Assembly: GCF_900101465.1 (NCBI RefSeq)
Contig: NZ_FMZM01000003.1
Location: forward strand, 1 to 64,000
DNA: 64,000 nucleotides
Direction: 5' to 3'
DNA from: Nocardioides lianchengensis
GTDB lineage: Bacteria > Actinomycetota > Actinomycetes > Propionibacteriales > Nocardioidaceae
Below the pieces are notes generated by a model that had not been told where the DNA came from, did no database searches, and was given only the letters and a program-made list of their open reading frames with translations. This document shows positions 41,505 through 49,540 of the stretch, one piece after another; position 1 is the stretch's first letter; each line of letters starts with the position of its first letter. Position numbers and translations under genes: made by a program.

Positions 41505-41741
41505 ATGCTTGAGAACCTGCGCACCTTCATCGAGAACCTCCGCGACGCCCGTGCCGAGCGGCGCGACGAGCGCGGCGCCTCCGCGGTCGAGTACGGCCTG
41601 CTGGTCGCCGGCATCGCGGCGCTCATCGCCGCCCTCGTCTTCGTCCTGGGCGGGCACATCCAGGGAGCGTTCCAGGACACCTGCAGTGCAGTCTCGAAGG
41701 GCACCGGTGCCGCCGGTGACCCGAAGTGCACGACCCCCTGA
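41505..41741 (+). CDS. flp: Flp-family type IVb pilin
   Basis: A 78-residue prepilin. A basic leader (RDARAERRDERG) ends at the cleavage glycine, followed by ASAVEYG with the family Glu at +5 and Tyr at +6, and then a long helix (LLVAGIAALIAALVFVLGG). The tail carries two cysteines (DTCSAV, KC) that could form a disulphide. ATG 41505 is preferred over a GTG 45 bases upstream because GAGAGGA precedes it and the leader is the normal length. No prepilin peptidase gene is in the window. Confidence 0.93.
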   Translation: MLENLRTFIENLRDARAERRDERGASAVEYGLLVAGIAALIAALVFVLGGHIQGAFQDTCSAVSKGTGAAGDPKCTTP

Positions 41742-41763
41742 TCCCGCTCCCCCCACGGGACGG

Positions 41764-42999
41764 CTACCGGCCCTCGCCGATCCGCTCGGCGAGGGCCGTC
41801 CGCTGCAGCACGGTGGGATGGCTGCCGAACCAGAAGTGCTCCCAGGCCGGTCGCTCGGGGTCGGCCACGGAGCGCAGGGCGAGTTGGCGCTGCAGCTCCA
41901 CGAAGGCGGCCGGGTCCTCGGTGGCCCGCAGCGCACCGACATCGGCGCGCAGCTCGATCTGGCGGCTGATGGTGTTCTGCACCGGGCTGCTCAGCACCAG
42001 CGCGACGGCGTACAGCGCCAGCACCAGCGGTACGACGGCCGGGTCGGCGGGCGATCCGCCCCGGCGTCGTAGCGCGCCGAGCACCACGCCCAGCAGCCCG
42101 ATCGCGAAGCAGGTGCCGGCCGCGCCGAGCACCGTCCCGGTGACCACGTCGTCGTGCTTGGCGTGGGTCAGCTCGTGGGCGACCACGGAGAGCGCCTGGT
42201 CCTGCGGCAGGTCGTCGACCAGGTTGTCGTAGAGCACCACCCGGCGGCTGCCGGCGATGCCGGAGACGTAGGCGTTCAGCGTCGTCGTACGACGGGACGC
42301 GTCCGCGACGAGCACCTCGTCGACGTCGACCCCCTCGCGCTCGGCCAGCGCCAGCACGCCGGTCCTGAGCGAGCCGTCGGGCAGCGGCTCGAAGTTGTTG
42401 AACAACGGCTCGACGACCAGTGGGTAGGTGAACGAGCCGAGCACGACCAGCACCGCCGCGATCGATCCGGCGACCGCCGGCCAGGCCCGGCGCCACCGGC
42501 GCGCGCAGGCGACCAGGACCAGCAGCGCGAGCGAGACGCCGACGACGTCGACCGCCTCGCCCTTCGCGAGGTCGACCGCCCAGGCCGGCCAGGACTGCGT
42601 GCTCAGGCCGTAGGCCAGCAGCTGGCGGCGCATCAGCACCGCGAACGGCAGGGTCAGCAGCCGCAGGCCGACCTCGAAGACCGCCACCGCCAGCACGACC
42701 GCCACCCACCAGGGTCCCGGCAGCCGCGCGAAGAGTGCCCGGCCGCGACGGGAGAACCCCAGCCAGCAGGCGGCGGCCAGCCGGACGGCCAGCGAGGCCC
42801 AGCCGATCCAGTCGGTCCGGCTCGCGAACCCGGCCGCCCGGTCGAGCTGCTCGGGCGTGAAGAGCGTCGCCGGGTCGGTCGGCGTCAGCGGGCCGCCGGG
42901 GACCGGGTCCCACGGCACCAGCAGCACGGCCAGGACGACGAACGCGACCCCGCCGACGGCCGTCGTGACGAGAGCGGTGGTGCGGGCCGGAGGGGTCAC
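41764..42999 (-). CDS. M48-family membrane zinc peptidase (CAAX prenyl protease-like)
   Basis: A 411-residue integral membrane metalloprotease with about six helices. The zinc-binding HExxH is VVAHELTHAKHDD, and the third ligand Glu lies in IELRADVGAL. Upstream it has the Ste24-like LYDNLVDDL and VADASRRTTTLNAYVSG. These proteases degrade or process membrane proteins. GTG 42999 overlaps the stop of the upstream HExxH gene by four bases. A perfect 13-bp hairpin is encoded in its final codons, facing the convergent pilin gene. Confidence 0.9.
   Translation of the reverse strand: MTPPARTTALVTTAVGGVAFVVLAVLLVPWDPVPGGPLTPTDPATLFTPEQLDRAAGFASRTDWIGWASLAVRLAAACWLGFSRRGRALFARLPGPWWVAVVLAVAVFEVGLRLLTLPFAVLMRRQLLAYGLSTQSWPAWAVDLAKGEAVDVVGVSLALLVLVACARRWRRAWPAVAGSIAAVLVVLGSFTYPLVVEPLFNNFEPLPDGSLRTGVLALAEREGVDVDEVLVADASRRTTTLNAYVSGIAGSRRVVLYDNLVDDLPQDQALSVVAHELTHAKHDDVVTGTVLGAAGTCFAIGLLGVVLGALRRRGGSPADPAVVPLVLALYAVALVLSSPVQNTISRQIELRADVGALRATEDPAAFVELQRQLALRSVADPERPAWEHFWFGSHPTVLQRTALAERIGEGR
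41768..41798. terminator. perfect 13-bp hairpin shared by convergent genes
   Basis: CGGCCCTCGCCGA and TCGGCGAGGGCCG pair perfectly around a five-base loop. It lies inside the last codons of the M48 gene and 27 bp after the pilin stop. It could terminate the pilin transcript from one side and the M48 operon from the other. Confidence 0.6.
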
Positions 43000-44261
43000 C
43001 CGGCCAAGTCTGACAAACGGTCCCGCCAGGCCCGGACCAGCTCGGCCTCGGAGAGCCCGGCGTCGTCCCGCAGGGCCTCCGCGACCGGGGTGCCGGCGGC
43101 GACGTCGTCGTACAGCTCGACGAGCGCGGCCTCCCCCGCCCGCTCGGCCAGGACCACGCAGGCCAGCCAGGCGCTCTCGTAGACCGCGCCCAGGTGGGTG
43201 GCCTGGAGGTCGAACTCCGTCGCGCCGGGCAGGGCGTCGGGCGGACCGTCGCGGCGGACCTGCTCGATGATTTGCGCGGCCGCCGTCGTCTCCGGGATCC
43301 GGACGTCGCGCAGCGCGACGTAGTCGGCGAAGCCCTCGAGCAGCCACAGCGGCGTGCTGCTGCTGGACGGCGCGTCGGTCGCGACGTGGGTCGCCTCGTG
43401 GCTCATCACCACCTGGGCGCCGGTGGCCCGCAATCGGCCGAGCTCGGCGGGGTTGACCATCACGTGCACCGGGGCGTCGGGGGCCAGCGAGCCGTCGACG
43501 CTCGTGGTGACCGCGGCGATGCTCGCGTAGGTGCCGGGCTCGGCGTCGAGGGCCCGGTCGAGGTCGTCGGCGGTCGCGGGGATCTCCACGACCAGTCGCG
43601 GCCGCCACCCGGTGACCACCCGGCGCACGACCGGCACGGCCCGCTCGGCGAGCCGCGCATAGCGGTCGGCGTCCTCCGCCCGGGCGGCCAGCACCAGCGT
43701 CTCGGGCGTACGACGGACCGCGACCGGTCCGGCGAGCCACAGCGGCGACCGTGCCTCACCGCCCCCGAACGAGACCAGGGCCACCTCGCCGTCGACCGAC
43801 CGGAAGGTCACCTCCACCTCGGCCAGCGCGGGGGCCCGGTCGAAGCCCGCGAAGCGCCAGCCGAGGTCGGCGCGGGCCGACCAGCTGCCGTCGGCGGCCG
43901 CCGGTCCGGTGGCGTCGACGTAGCGGGCGGAGAGGTCACGGACCTCGAGCTCGCCGGCGTTGGTCGCGATCGCGGCCAGCCGGTCCCCGGCCGCCGGGTC
44001 GTCAGCCGGCGCCAGGGCGCGGGCCGCCTCCGGGTCGGCCGACGCGGCGGCCGCGACGAACTCGCCGAGCACCCGGCCGGCGCCGGCCGGGTCGACGGCG
44101 GCCGCGGACGGGCCCGCGGGCGGCGCGGCGACGTACGGGTCGTCGGCGAGGGTCTGCCAGGTCACCACCCCGACGACGAGGAGCAGGGACAGCGAAAGGC
44201 CGGCCACCCACCAGAGGGGGCGACCGGCCTTCGGCCGAGGAACGTGGGCCAGCGTCGTCAG
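42996..44261 (-). CDS. membrane-anchored HExxH metallopeptidase-like protein
   Basis: About 421 residues from a CTG overlapping the NlpC/P60 stop, or 403 from GTG 44207. The N-terminus is basic and then one helix (WWVAGLSLSLLLVVGVVTW), so the bulk is outside the membrane. The C-terminal half has the gluzincin-like MSHEATHVATDAP followed by WLLEGFADYVALRD, resembling basic-membrane peptidase-MA domains, with a Glu-containing helix supplying a third ligand. It sits in an operon of envelope hydrolases. The CTG start keeps the positive charges before the helix. Confidence 0.75.
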   Translation of the reverse strand: MTTLAHVPRPKAGRPLWWVAGLSLSLLLVVGVVTWQTLADDPYVAAPPAGPSAAAVDPAGAGRVLGEFVAAAASADPEAARALAPADDPAAGDRLAAIATNAGELEVRDLSARYVDATGPAAADGSWSARADLGWRFAGFDRAPALAEVEVTFRSVDGEVALVSFGGGEARSPLWLAGPVAVRRTPETLVLAARAEDADRYARLAERAVPVVRRVVTGWRPRLVVEIPATADDLDRALDAEPGTYASIAAVTTSVDGSLAPDAPVHVMVNPAELGRLRATGAQVVMSHEATHVATDAPSSSSTPLWLLEGFADYVALRDVRIPETTAAAQIIEQVRRDGPPDALPGATEFDLQATHLGAVYESAWLACVVLAERAGEAALVELYDDVAAGTPVAEALRDDAGLSEAELVRAWRDRLSDLAG

Positions 44262-45241
44262 CCGGGCCGGACGGCGCCGACGTACGGCATGGAGTGGAGC
44301 TCGGAGACGCGGACGCCGGCACCGGGGTTGGCGGCGTGCACGATGAGGCCGTTGCCGATGTACATGCCGACGTGGCTGATCGGGCTGTAGTAGAAGACCA
44401 GGTCGCCGGGCTGCAGGTCGCCCTCGGCCACGTGCGGGCCGGAGGAGTACTGGGCCGCGGACGAGTGCGGCAGCGCGACGCCGGCCTGGGCCCAGGCCAT
44501 CATCGTCAGGCCGGAGCAGTCGAAGGCGTTGGGGCCGGCCGCGCCGTAGACGTAGGCGTCGCCGACCTGGGCCATCGCGTAGGAGATGGCCGCACCCGCG
44601 CGCCCGGAGGCGGGGACGTCGGACGGGACCCGCTGCGAGCCGCGCGACAGCAGCTCCCTGCGCTCCTCGGCCTTCAGCTCGTCGAGCAGGTCCTTGGCCT
44701 CGGCGAGCTTGCCGTCGGCGGTCTTCTTCTCGGCCGCCAGCGCCTCCTCGGTCTGGGCGACCTGGTCGGCGCGGGCCTCGGTGGCGTCGCGGCGAAGGTC
44801 GAGCGCCTCGACCTCGGCGGTGTAGCCGGTCAGCAGGTCGCCCTGCAGGTCGTTGTAGGTCGATATCGTCGACAGCTGGGTGAGGAAGGCGCTCGGGTCG
44901 TCGGAGACGAAGAGCTGCCCGGCCGCGGACGTCGCGGAGCCGGAGTACTCGCGGACGAGGGAGTCGGCGACCTGGTCGCGGATCACCTCGAGCTTGGCGT
45001 CCTGACGCTTCTCGTCGGCGCGCAGCGCGTCGAGGTCGCTGCGCAGCTCGCCGAGCTCCAGCTTGGCGTCGTTGTAGCGCTCCGAGGCCTGCTCGGCCTC
45101 GTGGAAGAGCCGGTCGACGCGTGCCTGCACGTCGTCGATGTCGGGCTCCGCCTGCGCGGGCGAGGAAGGGACGAAGCCGACGGATCCGGCGAGGGCGAGG
45201 CCCGTGAGGGCGGTGATGAAGCGCTTGCGACCGTTGAGCAC
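44258..45241 (-). CDS. NlpC/P60 peptidoglycan endopeptidase
   Basis: A 327-residue secreted protein. A signal peptide (RKRFITALTGLALAGSVGFV, cleaved near AQA) is followed by a long coiled coil of about 170 residues (RVDRLFHEAEQASERYNDAK). The C-terminal NlpC/P60 domain has Cys242 in FDCSGLT, His in SHVGMYIG, and a third polar residue in VHAANPG. It cleaves peptide stems of peptidoglycan, like RipA/RipB-type enzymes; it corresponds in position to Rv2190c. GTG start follows AAGGGGA. The c-di-AMP riboswitch lies directly upstream. Confidence 0.95.
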   Translation of the reverse strand: MLNGRKRFITALTGLALAGSVGFVPSSPAQAEPDIDDVQARVDRLFHEAEQASERYNDAKLELGELRSDLDALRADEKRQDAKLEVIRDQVADSLVREYSGSATSAAGQLFVSDDPSAFLTQLSTISTYNDLQGDLLTGYTAEVEALDLRRDATEARADQVAQTEEALAAEKKTADGKLAEAKDLLDELKAEERRELLSRGSQRVPSDVPASGRAGAAISYAMAQVGDAYVYGAAGPNAFDCSGLTMMAWAQAGVALPHSSAAQYSSGPHVAEGDLQPGDLVFYYSPISHVGMYIGNGLIVHAANPGAGVRVSELHSMPYVGAVRPG

Positions 45242-45261
45242 GAGCGGTCTGGTCCCCTTGT

Positions 45262-45405
45262 GGTGTCGTACGCCTACCGGGTGAGCTGACGGGTTCGGGC
45301 ACGACTTGCCCTACTCACGCTCCTCGTACGACGCCCGAGAACGCCACACGCCTTGCGAGAGATTCACCCCAGAAGTGGTGGGTCCCCGGCTCCCGGTCCG
45401 CACGC
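45262..45405 (-). ncRNA. c-di-AMP riboswitch (ydaO/yuaA type)
   Basis: On the minus strand the two most conserved blocks of the ydaO/yuaA family are present in order. First is GGGGACCCACC (45376-45389 region) with GGGGTGAATC (45361-45370). Then CCCGAACCCGTCAGCTCACC continues into CGGTAGGCG (45271-45299). The element ends about 20 bases before the NlpC/P60 Shine-Dalgarno. This class senses cyclic di-AMP and is known upstream of cell-wall hydrolase and resuscitation genes in actinobacteria. The exact outer helix boundaries are estimated. Confidence 0.92.
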
Positions 45406-45547
45406 GGACCGGAACTCGACGCGGTGCCCGCGCGAACCATGGGCGGTCCACTTCCACGAGCACCTGAGTGCGACAGGCTAGTCGCCCGTGACGGGCTGGC
45501 AAAACCCGCTCGGGGTGTCGCGGTCGTTTCTTTACCCACCCCGGCCC
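45406..45547. other. non-coding upstream region of the riboswitch transcript
   Basis: No gene is seen. It should hold the promoter of the NlpC/P60 operon on the minus strand; the exact boxes are not obvious. It includes the run of moderately AT-rich bases GTTTCTTTACC near 45530 just after the small gene's 3' end. Confidence 0.4.
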
Positions 45548-45754
45548 TCAGGCGGACTCGACCACCGGGGGGTCGACCGGCCGGACCAGCCGCAGCGGCG
45601 GCACCAGCCCGCTCTCGGCCAGCACGTCGAGCGCCCGGCGCTCGTCGTCGTCGAAGGTCAGCTCGGGCGGCGGGCCCAGCAGCACCGTGACCACGCAGTC
45701 GTGGCACGCCAGACCTCGCACCACGCAGGTGTCGCAGTCGATTCTCGTCGTCAT
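45548..45754 (-). CDS. small cysteine-rich protein, unknown function
   Basis: A 68-residue protein: MTTRIDCDTCVVRGLACHDC followed by VVTVLLGPP and a short helical tail. The four cysteines in two CxxC-like pairs in the first 21 residues suggest metal binding. This short family is common in actinobacteria beside NYN-domain genes. CACGGT lies seven bases before ATG 45754, and there is no Shine-Dalgarno, so a leaderless mRNA is likely. Confidence 0.82.
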   Translation of the reverse strand: MTTRIDCDTCVVRGLACHDCVVTVLLGPPPELTFDDDERRALDVLAESGLVPPLRLVRPVDPPVVESA

Positions 45755-45801
45755 GGGAGGAACCGTGGCACCCCCCACCGACAGTCCGCCTGTGGACCGG
45801 G

Positions 45802-47070
45802 TCAGGAGGTGCGGGCGAGGAGGCCCAGGAGGACCTCGGCGGCGACGGCGCGGGCGCCGGCGCGGGTGACGTCGGTGGCGACCTGGCGGTCGCTGGAGAC
45901 GACCAGGACCATCCGCCCCGGGGGCTCGGCGGCGACCAGGTCGCGCAGCACGTCGTCGGCGATCACGCCCTCGGGGCTGAAGAGCACCTTCACGCCGCGC
46001 GGCGCGCGCACCACCGGGCGTGTCGCGCTGGCGGCGGCGTCGAAGACGACGGTCGTCTCCGCGCCGGTGCGGGCCGCCACCGGGGCGATCGCGCTCAGCA
46101 ACCGGGTGCGCTGGGCCTCCAGCGACGAGTCCGGCCATGCGGTCTTGCTGACGTTGTAGCCGTCGACGAGCAGCCGGGCGCGCGGCATCGCGAGGTACTG
46201 CTCCAGCAGGGCCGGCGTCGCCCCTCCCGGTACGGCGGCTGCAGGCGCGGCCGGCGCCCCCGCGTCGGCGACCTCCTGCTCGACCCGGTCCCCCGGCGCG
46301 CCGGAGGCCGGCGGCAGGCCCAGTTCGCGCTGCAGGCCGGCGGCCGCCTCGAGCACGGTGTCGAGGAGCACCCGGGCCCGCAGCGTGCCCTCGTCGCGCT
46401 CGGCCCGGGCCGCCCGGCGACCGGCGCTCAGGTCGGCCTCGGCCCGCTCGAGCTGGGCGCGCAGGCGTCGTACCTCCTTGTCCTGGGCGGCGACCGCCGC
46501 CTCGGACTCGGTACGGCGCTCCTCCGCGGACCGGGTCGCCGCCTCGGACTCCTGGCGCGCCGAGCGCTCGGCGGCCCGCGCCTCGCCCAGCTTGCGCCGC
46601 AGGGCGGCGACCTCGGCCTTGTACTCGTCGACCTGCACCCGGTGCGCCGCGCGCACCTCGCGCAGCGTCTGCTCGGTCTGCTCCAGCCGCTGGCGCAGCC
46701 GGGCTGCCTCCCCGTCCTCGCGCTCGGGGTCGCCGTCGCGCGCGGTCAGCTCCTCCGCCGCCGCCACGACGACCGCCTCCCAGCCCTCCGGGCGCAGCAG
46801 CCAGGCCAGCGCCACGCGCTGGGCCGCGTCGTCAGGGTCGGCCGCGGCCCGGGCCGCCACCTGGGTGGCGACCCGCTCGCGGAACTCGTCGTCGGCCAGC
46901 GCCGCGGTGATCGCGCCGGTGCCGAGCCGGGCACGGCGCGCCGGCGCGAACTCCGCCACCCGCCGCAGCGACGGCGGCAGCCGGATCACGGCCGGCAGGG
47001 CGTCGGCCGTCAGGGCCACGACCCGCACGCGGGCCGCAGCCGGCAGCGCGTCGAGAGGGCCCGTCGCCAT
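45802..47070 (-). CDS. NYN-domain (YacP/Rae1-like) nuclease-type protein
   Basis: A 422-residue protein. Residues 1-110 are helical, residues 115-235 form a charged coiled coil (EVRRLRAQLERAEADLSAGR), and the last 140 residues are a PIN-like NYN domain. Its acidic residues appear in RLLVDGYNVSKTAWP, TTVVFDAAA, ADDVLRDLV and VLVVSSDRQVATD. NYN domains of this type cleave RNA. GTG or ATG at 47070 opens the frame. The small cysteine gene lies downstream. Confidence 0.9.
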   Translation of the reverse strand: MATGPLDALPAAARVRVVALTADALPAVIRLPPSLRRVAEFAPARRARLGTGAITAALADDEFRERVATQVAARAAADPDDAAQRVALAWLLRPEGWEAVVVAAAEELTARDGDPEREDGEAARLRQRLEQTEQTLREVRAAHRVQVDEYKAEVAALRRKLGEARAAERSARQESEAATRSAEERRTESEAAVAAQDKEVRRLRAQLERAEADLSAGRRAARAERDEGTLRARVLLDTVLEAAAGLQRELGLPPASGAPGDRVEQEVADAGAPAAPAAAVPGGATPALLEQYLAMPRARLLVDGYNVSKTAWPDSSLEAQRTRLLSAIAPVAARTGAETTVVFDAAASATRPVVRAPRGVKVLFSPEGVIADDVLRDLVAAEPPGRMVLVVSSDRQVATDVTRAGARAVAAEVLLGLLARTS

Positions 47071-47076
47071 GGCGGT

Positions 47077-47337
47077 CTAGCCGGCCGCCGGGTCGTCGGC
47101 GACGGCGGCGTCGTTGCGGGAGACGACCTCGATGGCGTCGGCCCGGCCGCACCAGCGGCAGGTCACCGACCCGACGGTCTCGCCGTCCACGGCCGTCTCC
47201 TCGACCCGGTGGTCGCCCGCCAGGTCGAAGTGCCAGTACTCCGTCGTACGACGGGTGCGGGTGACGTCGAAGCGGGTGAGGTTGCCGCAGCCGGCGCAGC
47301 GCCAGCGGTGCGCGGCGTCGGGGATCACGGTGCTCAC
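47077..47337 (-). CDS. small zinc-ribbon-like protein
   Basis: An 86-residue protein with two CxxC knuckles, CAGCGN near residue 14 and CRWCGR near residue 60, linked by a beta-rich stretch (TEYWHFDLAGDHRVEETAVD). It looks like a zinc ribbon of unknown partner. It is seven bases upstream of the NYN gene on the same strand, so one operon. GTG start 47337. Confidence 0.8.
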   Translation of the reverse strand: MSTVIPDAAHRWRCAGCGNLTRFDVTRTRRTTEYWHFDLAGDHRVEETAVDGETVGSVTCRWCGRADAIEVVSRNDAAVADDPAAG

Positions 47338-47437
47338 AGGGGTTCTCCTCGTCGGTGGTGCTGCTCGGGACGCGACAACCCTAGGACCGACCCGGCTGGC
47401 GCTGGCGCGCCGCCCACGGATTGTCGGTGGCCCGACC

Positions 47438-47443
47438 TACGTT
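47438..47443 (+). promoter_or_regulatory. TACGTT -10 box for a leaderless mRNA
   Basis: TACGTT lies seven bases before ATG 47451, which supports that start over the in-frame GTG upstream. Confidence 0.5.
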
Positions 47444-47450
47444 CGTGGTC

Positions 47451-49232
47451 ATGAGCAGCGCCACCCACGGTGCGCGCTCCCGCTGGGAGTCGCAACGCAG
47501 TTTCGACGAGCTGGGCCGACGGCTCAGCGACGTCACCTTCTGCGTGGTCGACCTCGAGACCACCGGCGGCTCGGCCCAGGGCGGGTCGATGATCACCGAG
47601 ATCGGGGCGGTCAAGGTCCGCGGCGGCGAGGTGCTCGGCGAGTTCCAGACCCTGGTCGACCCCCACACCGAGATCCCGCCGTTCATCGCCGTCCTCACCG
47701 GCATCAGCAACGGCATGGTGGCCGGAGCGCCGTCCATCGAGTCGGCGCTGCCGGCGTTCCTGGAGTTCGCGCAGGGCAGCGTGCTGGTCGCCCACAACGC
47801 CCCGTTCGACGTCGGCTTCCTCCAACACTTCGCGGCCCAGCAGGGCCGGGCCTGGCCGACGTTCGAGGTGCTCGACACGGCCCGGCTGGCCCGCCGGGTG
47901 ATCACCCGCGACGACGCACCCAACTGCAAGCTCTCGTCGCTCGCCAAGCTCTTCGGGGCCACGACGACGCCCAACCACCGCGCGCTGTCCGACGCCCGCG
48001 CCACCGTCGACGTGCTGCACGGGCTGATGGAACGCCTGGGCGGGCTCGGCGTGCACACCCTGGAGGAGCTGCAGACCTTCTCCTCCCGGGTCAGCACCGC
48101 CCAGCGCAAGAAGCGCCACCTCGCCGAGGGCCTCCCGCACTCCCCCGGCGTCTACCTCTTCCGCGACGACAGCGAGCGGGTCCTCTACGTCGGCACCTCC
48201 AAGGACCTGCGCACCCGCGTCCGCAGCTACTTCACCGCCTCCGAGACCCGCTCGCGGATGGGCGAGATGGTCGGCCTCGCCGAGAGGGTCGTCGGCATCG
48301 AGTGCGCCACCGCGCTGGAGGCGGAGGTGCGCGAGCTGCGGCTGATCGCCGAGCACAAGCCCCGCTACAACCGCCGTTCCCGGTTCCCCGAGAAGGTCCA
48401 CTTCGTCAAGCTCACCCGCGAGCCGTGGCCGCGGCTCTCGCTGGTCAAGCGGGTCCTCGACGACGACGCCGACTACCTCGGCCCGTTCGGGTCCCGCAAG
48501 GCCGCCGAGAAGTGCCTCGCTGCCCTCCACGACACGTTCCCGGTGCGCCAGTGCTCCGAGCGGATGGGCCGCTCACCGTCCCGGACTGCCTGCGTGCTCG
48601 CCGAGCTCGGCCGCTGCCTCTCCCCGTGCGACGGCAGCGTCGACGAGGCGACGTACGCCGCCGTCGTGCGCCAGCTGCGCGACACCCTGCTGAGGCGGCC
48701 CGACGAGGTCGTCGAGGCGATCAACACCCGGATGGAGGCGCTCGCCCGCGACGAGCGCTTCGAGGAGGCCGGCGCCCACCGCGACCGGCTCGCGGCGTTC
48801 ATCCGCGCCGCAGCCCGCACCCAGCGGCTCTCCGCGCTGACCCGCTGCCCCGAGGTGGTGGCCGCCCGGCGCGAGGACGACGGCCGCTGGGCCGTCCACG
48901 TCGTCCGCTTCGGCCGGCTCGCCGCCGCCGGGGTGATCCCCTCCGGGGCCGACGCCCACCAGTTCGTGCGCGAGCTGCGCGCGACCGCCGAGACCGTGCA
49001 CGGCGCACCCGGACCGGTCCCGGCCGCCACCGCGGAGGAGACCGAGAAGGTGCTGCGCTGGCTCGAGTCGCCGGGCATCCGGCTGGTCGAGGTCGACGGC
49101 GAGTGGGTCTGCCCGGTGGCCGGTGCGACCCGCCACCTCGCGGTCCACGACGCCGTGGCCGAGTCGCGCCGCTCGCTGGTCCCCTTCGGCGAGCGCCGGG
49201 ACCTCGCGACCATCCACCGACCGACCCGATAG
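47451..49232 (+). CDS. DEDDh exonuclease fused to GIY-YIG/UvrC-like nuclease
   Basis: A 593-residue two-nuclease protein. The N-terminal DEDDh exonuclease (DnaQ-type) shows VVDLETTGGS, HNAPFDVGFLQ, and the H-x-x-x-x-D of NHRALSDARAT. The central GIY-YIG domain reads GVYLFRDDSERVLYVGTS followed by LRTRVRSYF, with the UvrC-type Glu in ALEAEVRELRLIAEHKPRYN. A UVR-like helix pair follows (DERFEEAGAHRDRLAAF). M. tuberculosis Rv2191 has the same architecture (known). A role in DNA repair is likely but undemonstrated here. Confidence 0.92.
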   Translation: MSSATHGARSRWESQRSFDELGRRLSDVTFCVVDLETTGGSAQGGSMITEIGAVKVRGGEVLGEFQTLVDPHTEIPPFIAVLTGISNGMVAGAPSIESALPAFLEFAQGSVLVAHNAPFDVGFLQHFAAQQGRAWPTFEVLDTARLARRVITRDDAPNCKLSSLAKLFGATTTPNHRALSDARATVDVLHGLMERLGGLGVHTLEELQTFSSRVSTAQRKKRHLAEGLPHSPGVYLFRDDSERVLYVGTSKDLRTRVRSYFTASETRSRMGEMVGLAERVVGIECATALEAEVRELRLIAEHKPRYNRRSRFPEKVHFVKLTREPWPRLSLVKRVLDDDADYLGPFGSRKAAEKCLAALHDTFPVRQCSERMGRSPSRTACVLAELGRCLSPCDGSVDEATYAAVVRQLRDTLLRRPDEVVEAINTRMEALARDERFEEAGAHRDRLAAFIRAAARTQRLSALTRCPEVVAARREDDGRWAVHVVRFGRLAAAGVIPSGADAHQFVRELRATAETVHGAPGPVPAATAEETEKVLRWLESPGIRLVEVDGEWVCPVAGATRHLAVHDAVAESRRSLVPFGERRDLATIHRPTR

Positions 49233-49235
49233 CGT
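49230..49235 (+). promoter_or_regulatory. TAGCGT -10 box overlapping a stop codon
   Basis: TAGCGT begins on the TAG stop of the exonuclease gene and ends six bases before ATG 49242, giving a leaderless start for the next gene. Confidence 0.5.
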
Positions 49236-49241
49236 CGCCCC

Positions 49242-49520
49242 ATGATCACCGCCATCGTGTTCGTGAAGGCCGACGTCGCCCGCATCCCCGAGGTGGCCGA
49301 GGCGATCGCCGCGCTCGACGGCGTCAGCGAGGTCTACTCCGTGACCGGCCAGATCGACCTGATCGCCCTGGTCAGGGTCCGTGAGCACGACGACATCGCG
49401 GCCGTGGTCGCCGACCGGCTCAACAAGGTCCCGGGCGTCACCGCCACCGAGACCCACATCGCGTTCCGCGCCTACTCCCGCCACGACCTGGAGTCCGCGT
49501 TCTCGCTCGGGCTCGACTGA
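49242..49520 (+). CDS. stand-alone Lrp/AsnC ligand-binding (RAM) domain protein
   Basis: A 92-residue protein that is only the regulatory domain of an Lrp/AsnC protein: MITAIVFVKADVARIPEVAE, VYSVTGQIDLIALVRVREHD, and NKVPGVTATETHIAFRAYS. No HTH is present, so it probably binds an amino acid and oligomerises, possibly modulating a full-length Lrp elsewhere. It is 20 bases upstream of the polytopic membrane gene. Confidence 0.9.
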   Translation: MITAIVFVKADVARIPEVAEAIAALDGVSEVYSVTGQIDLIALVRVREHDDIAAVVADRLNKVPGVTATETHIAFRAYSRHDLESAFSLGLD

Positions 49521-49540
49521 CCTCCCGACGAGCGACGACC

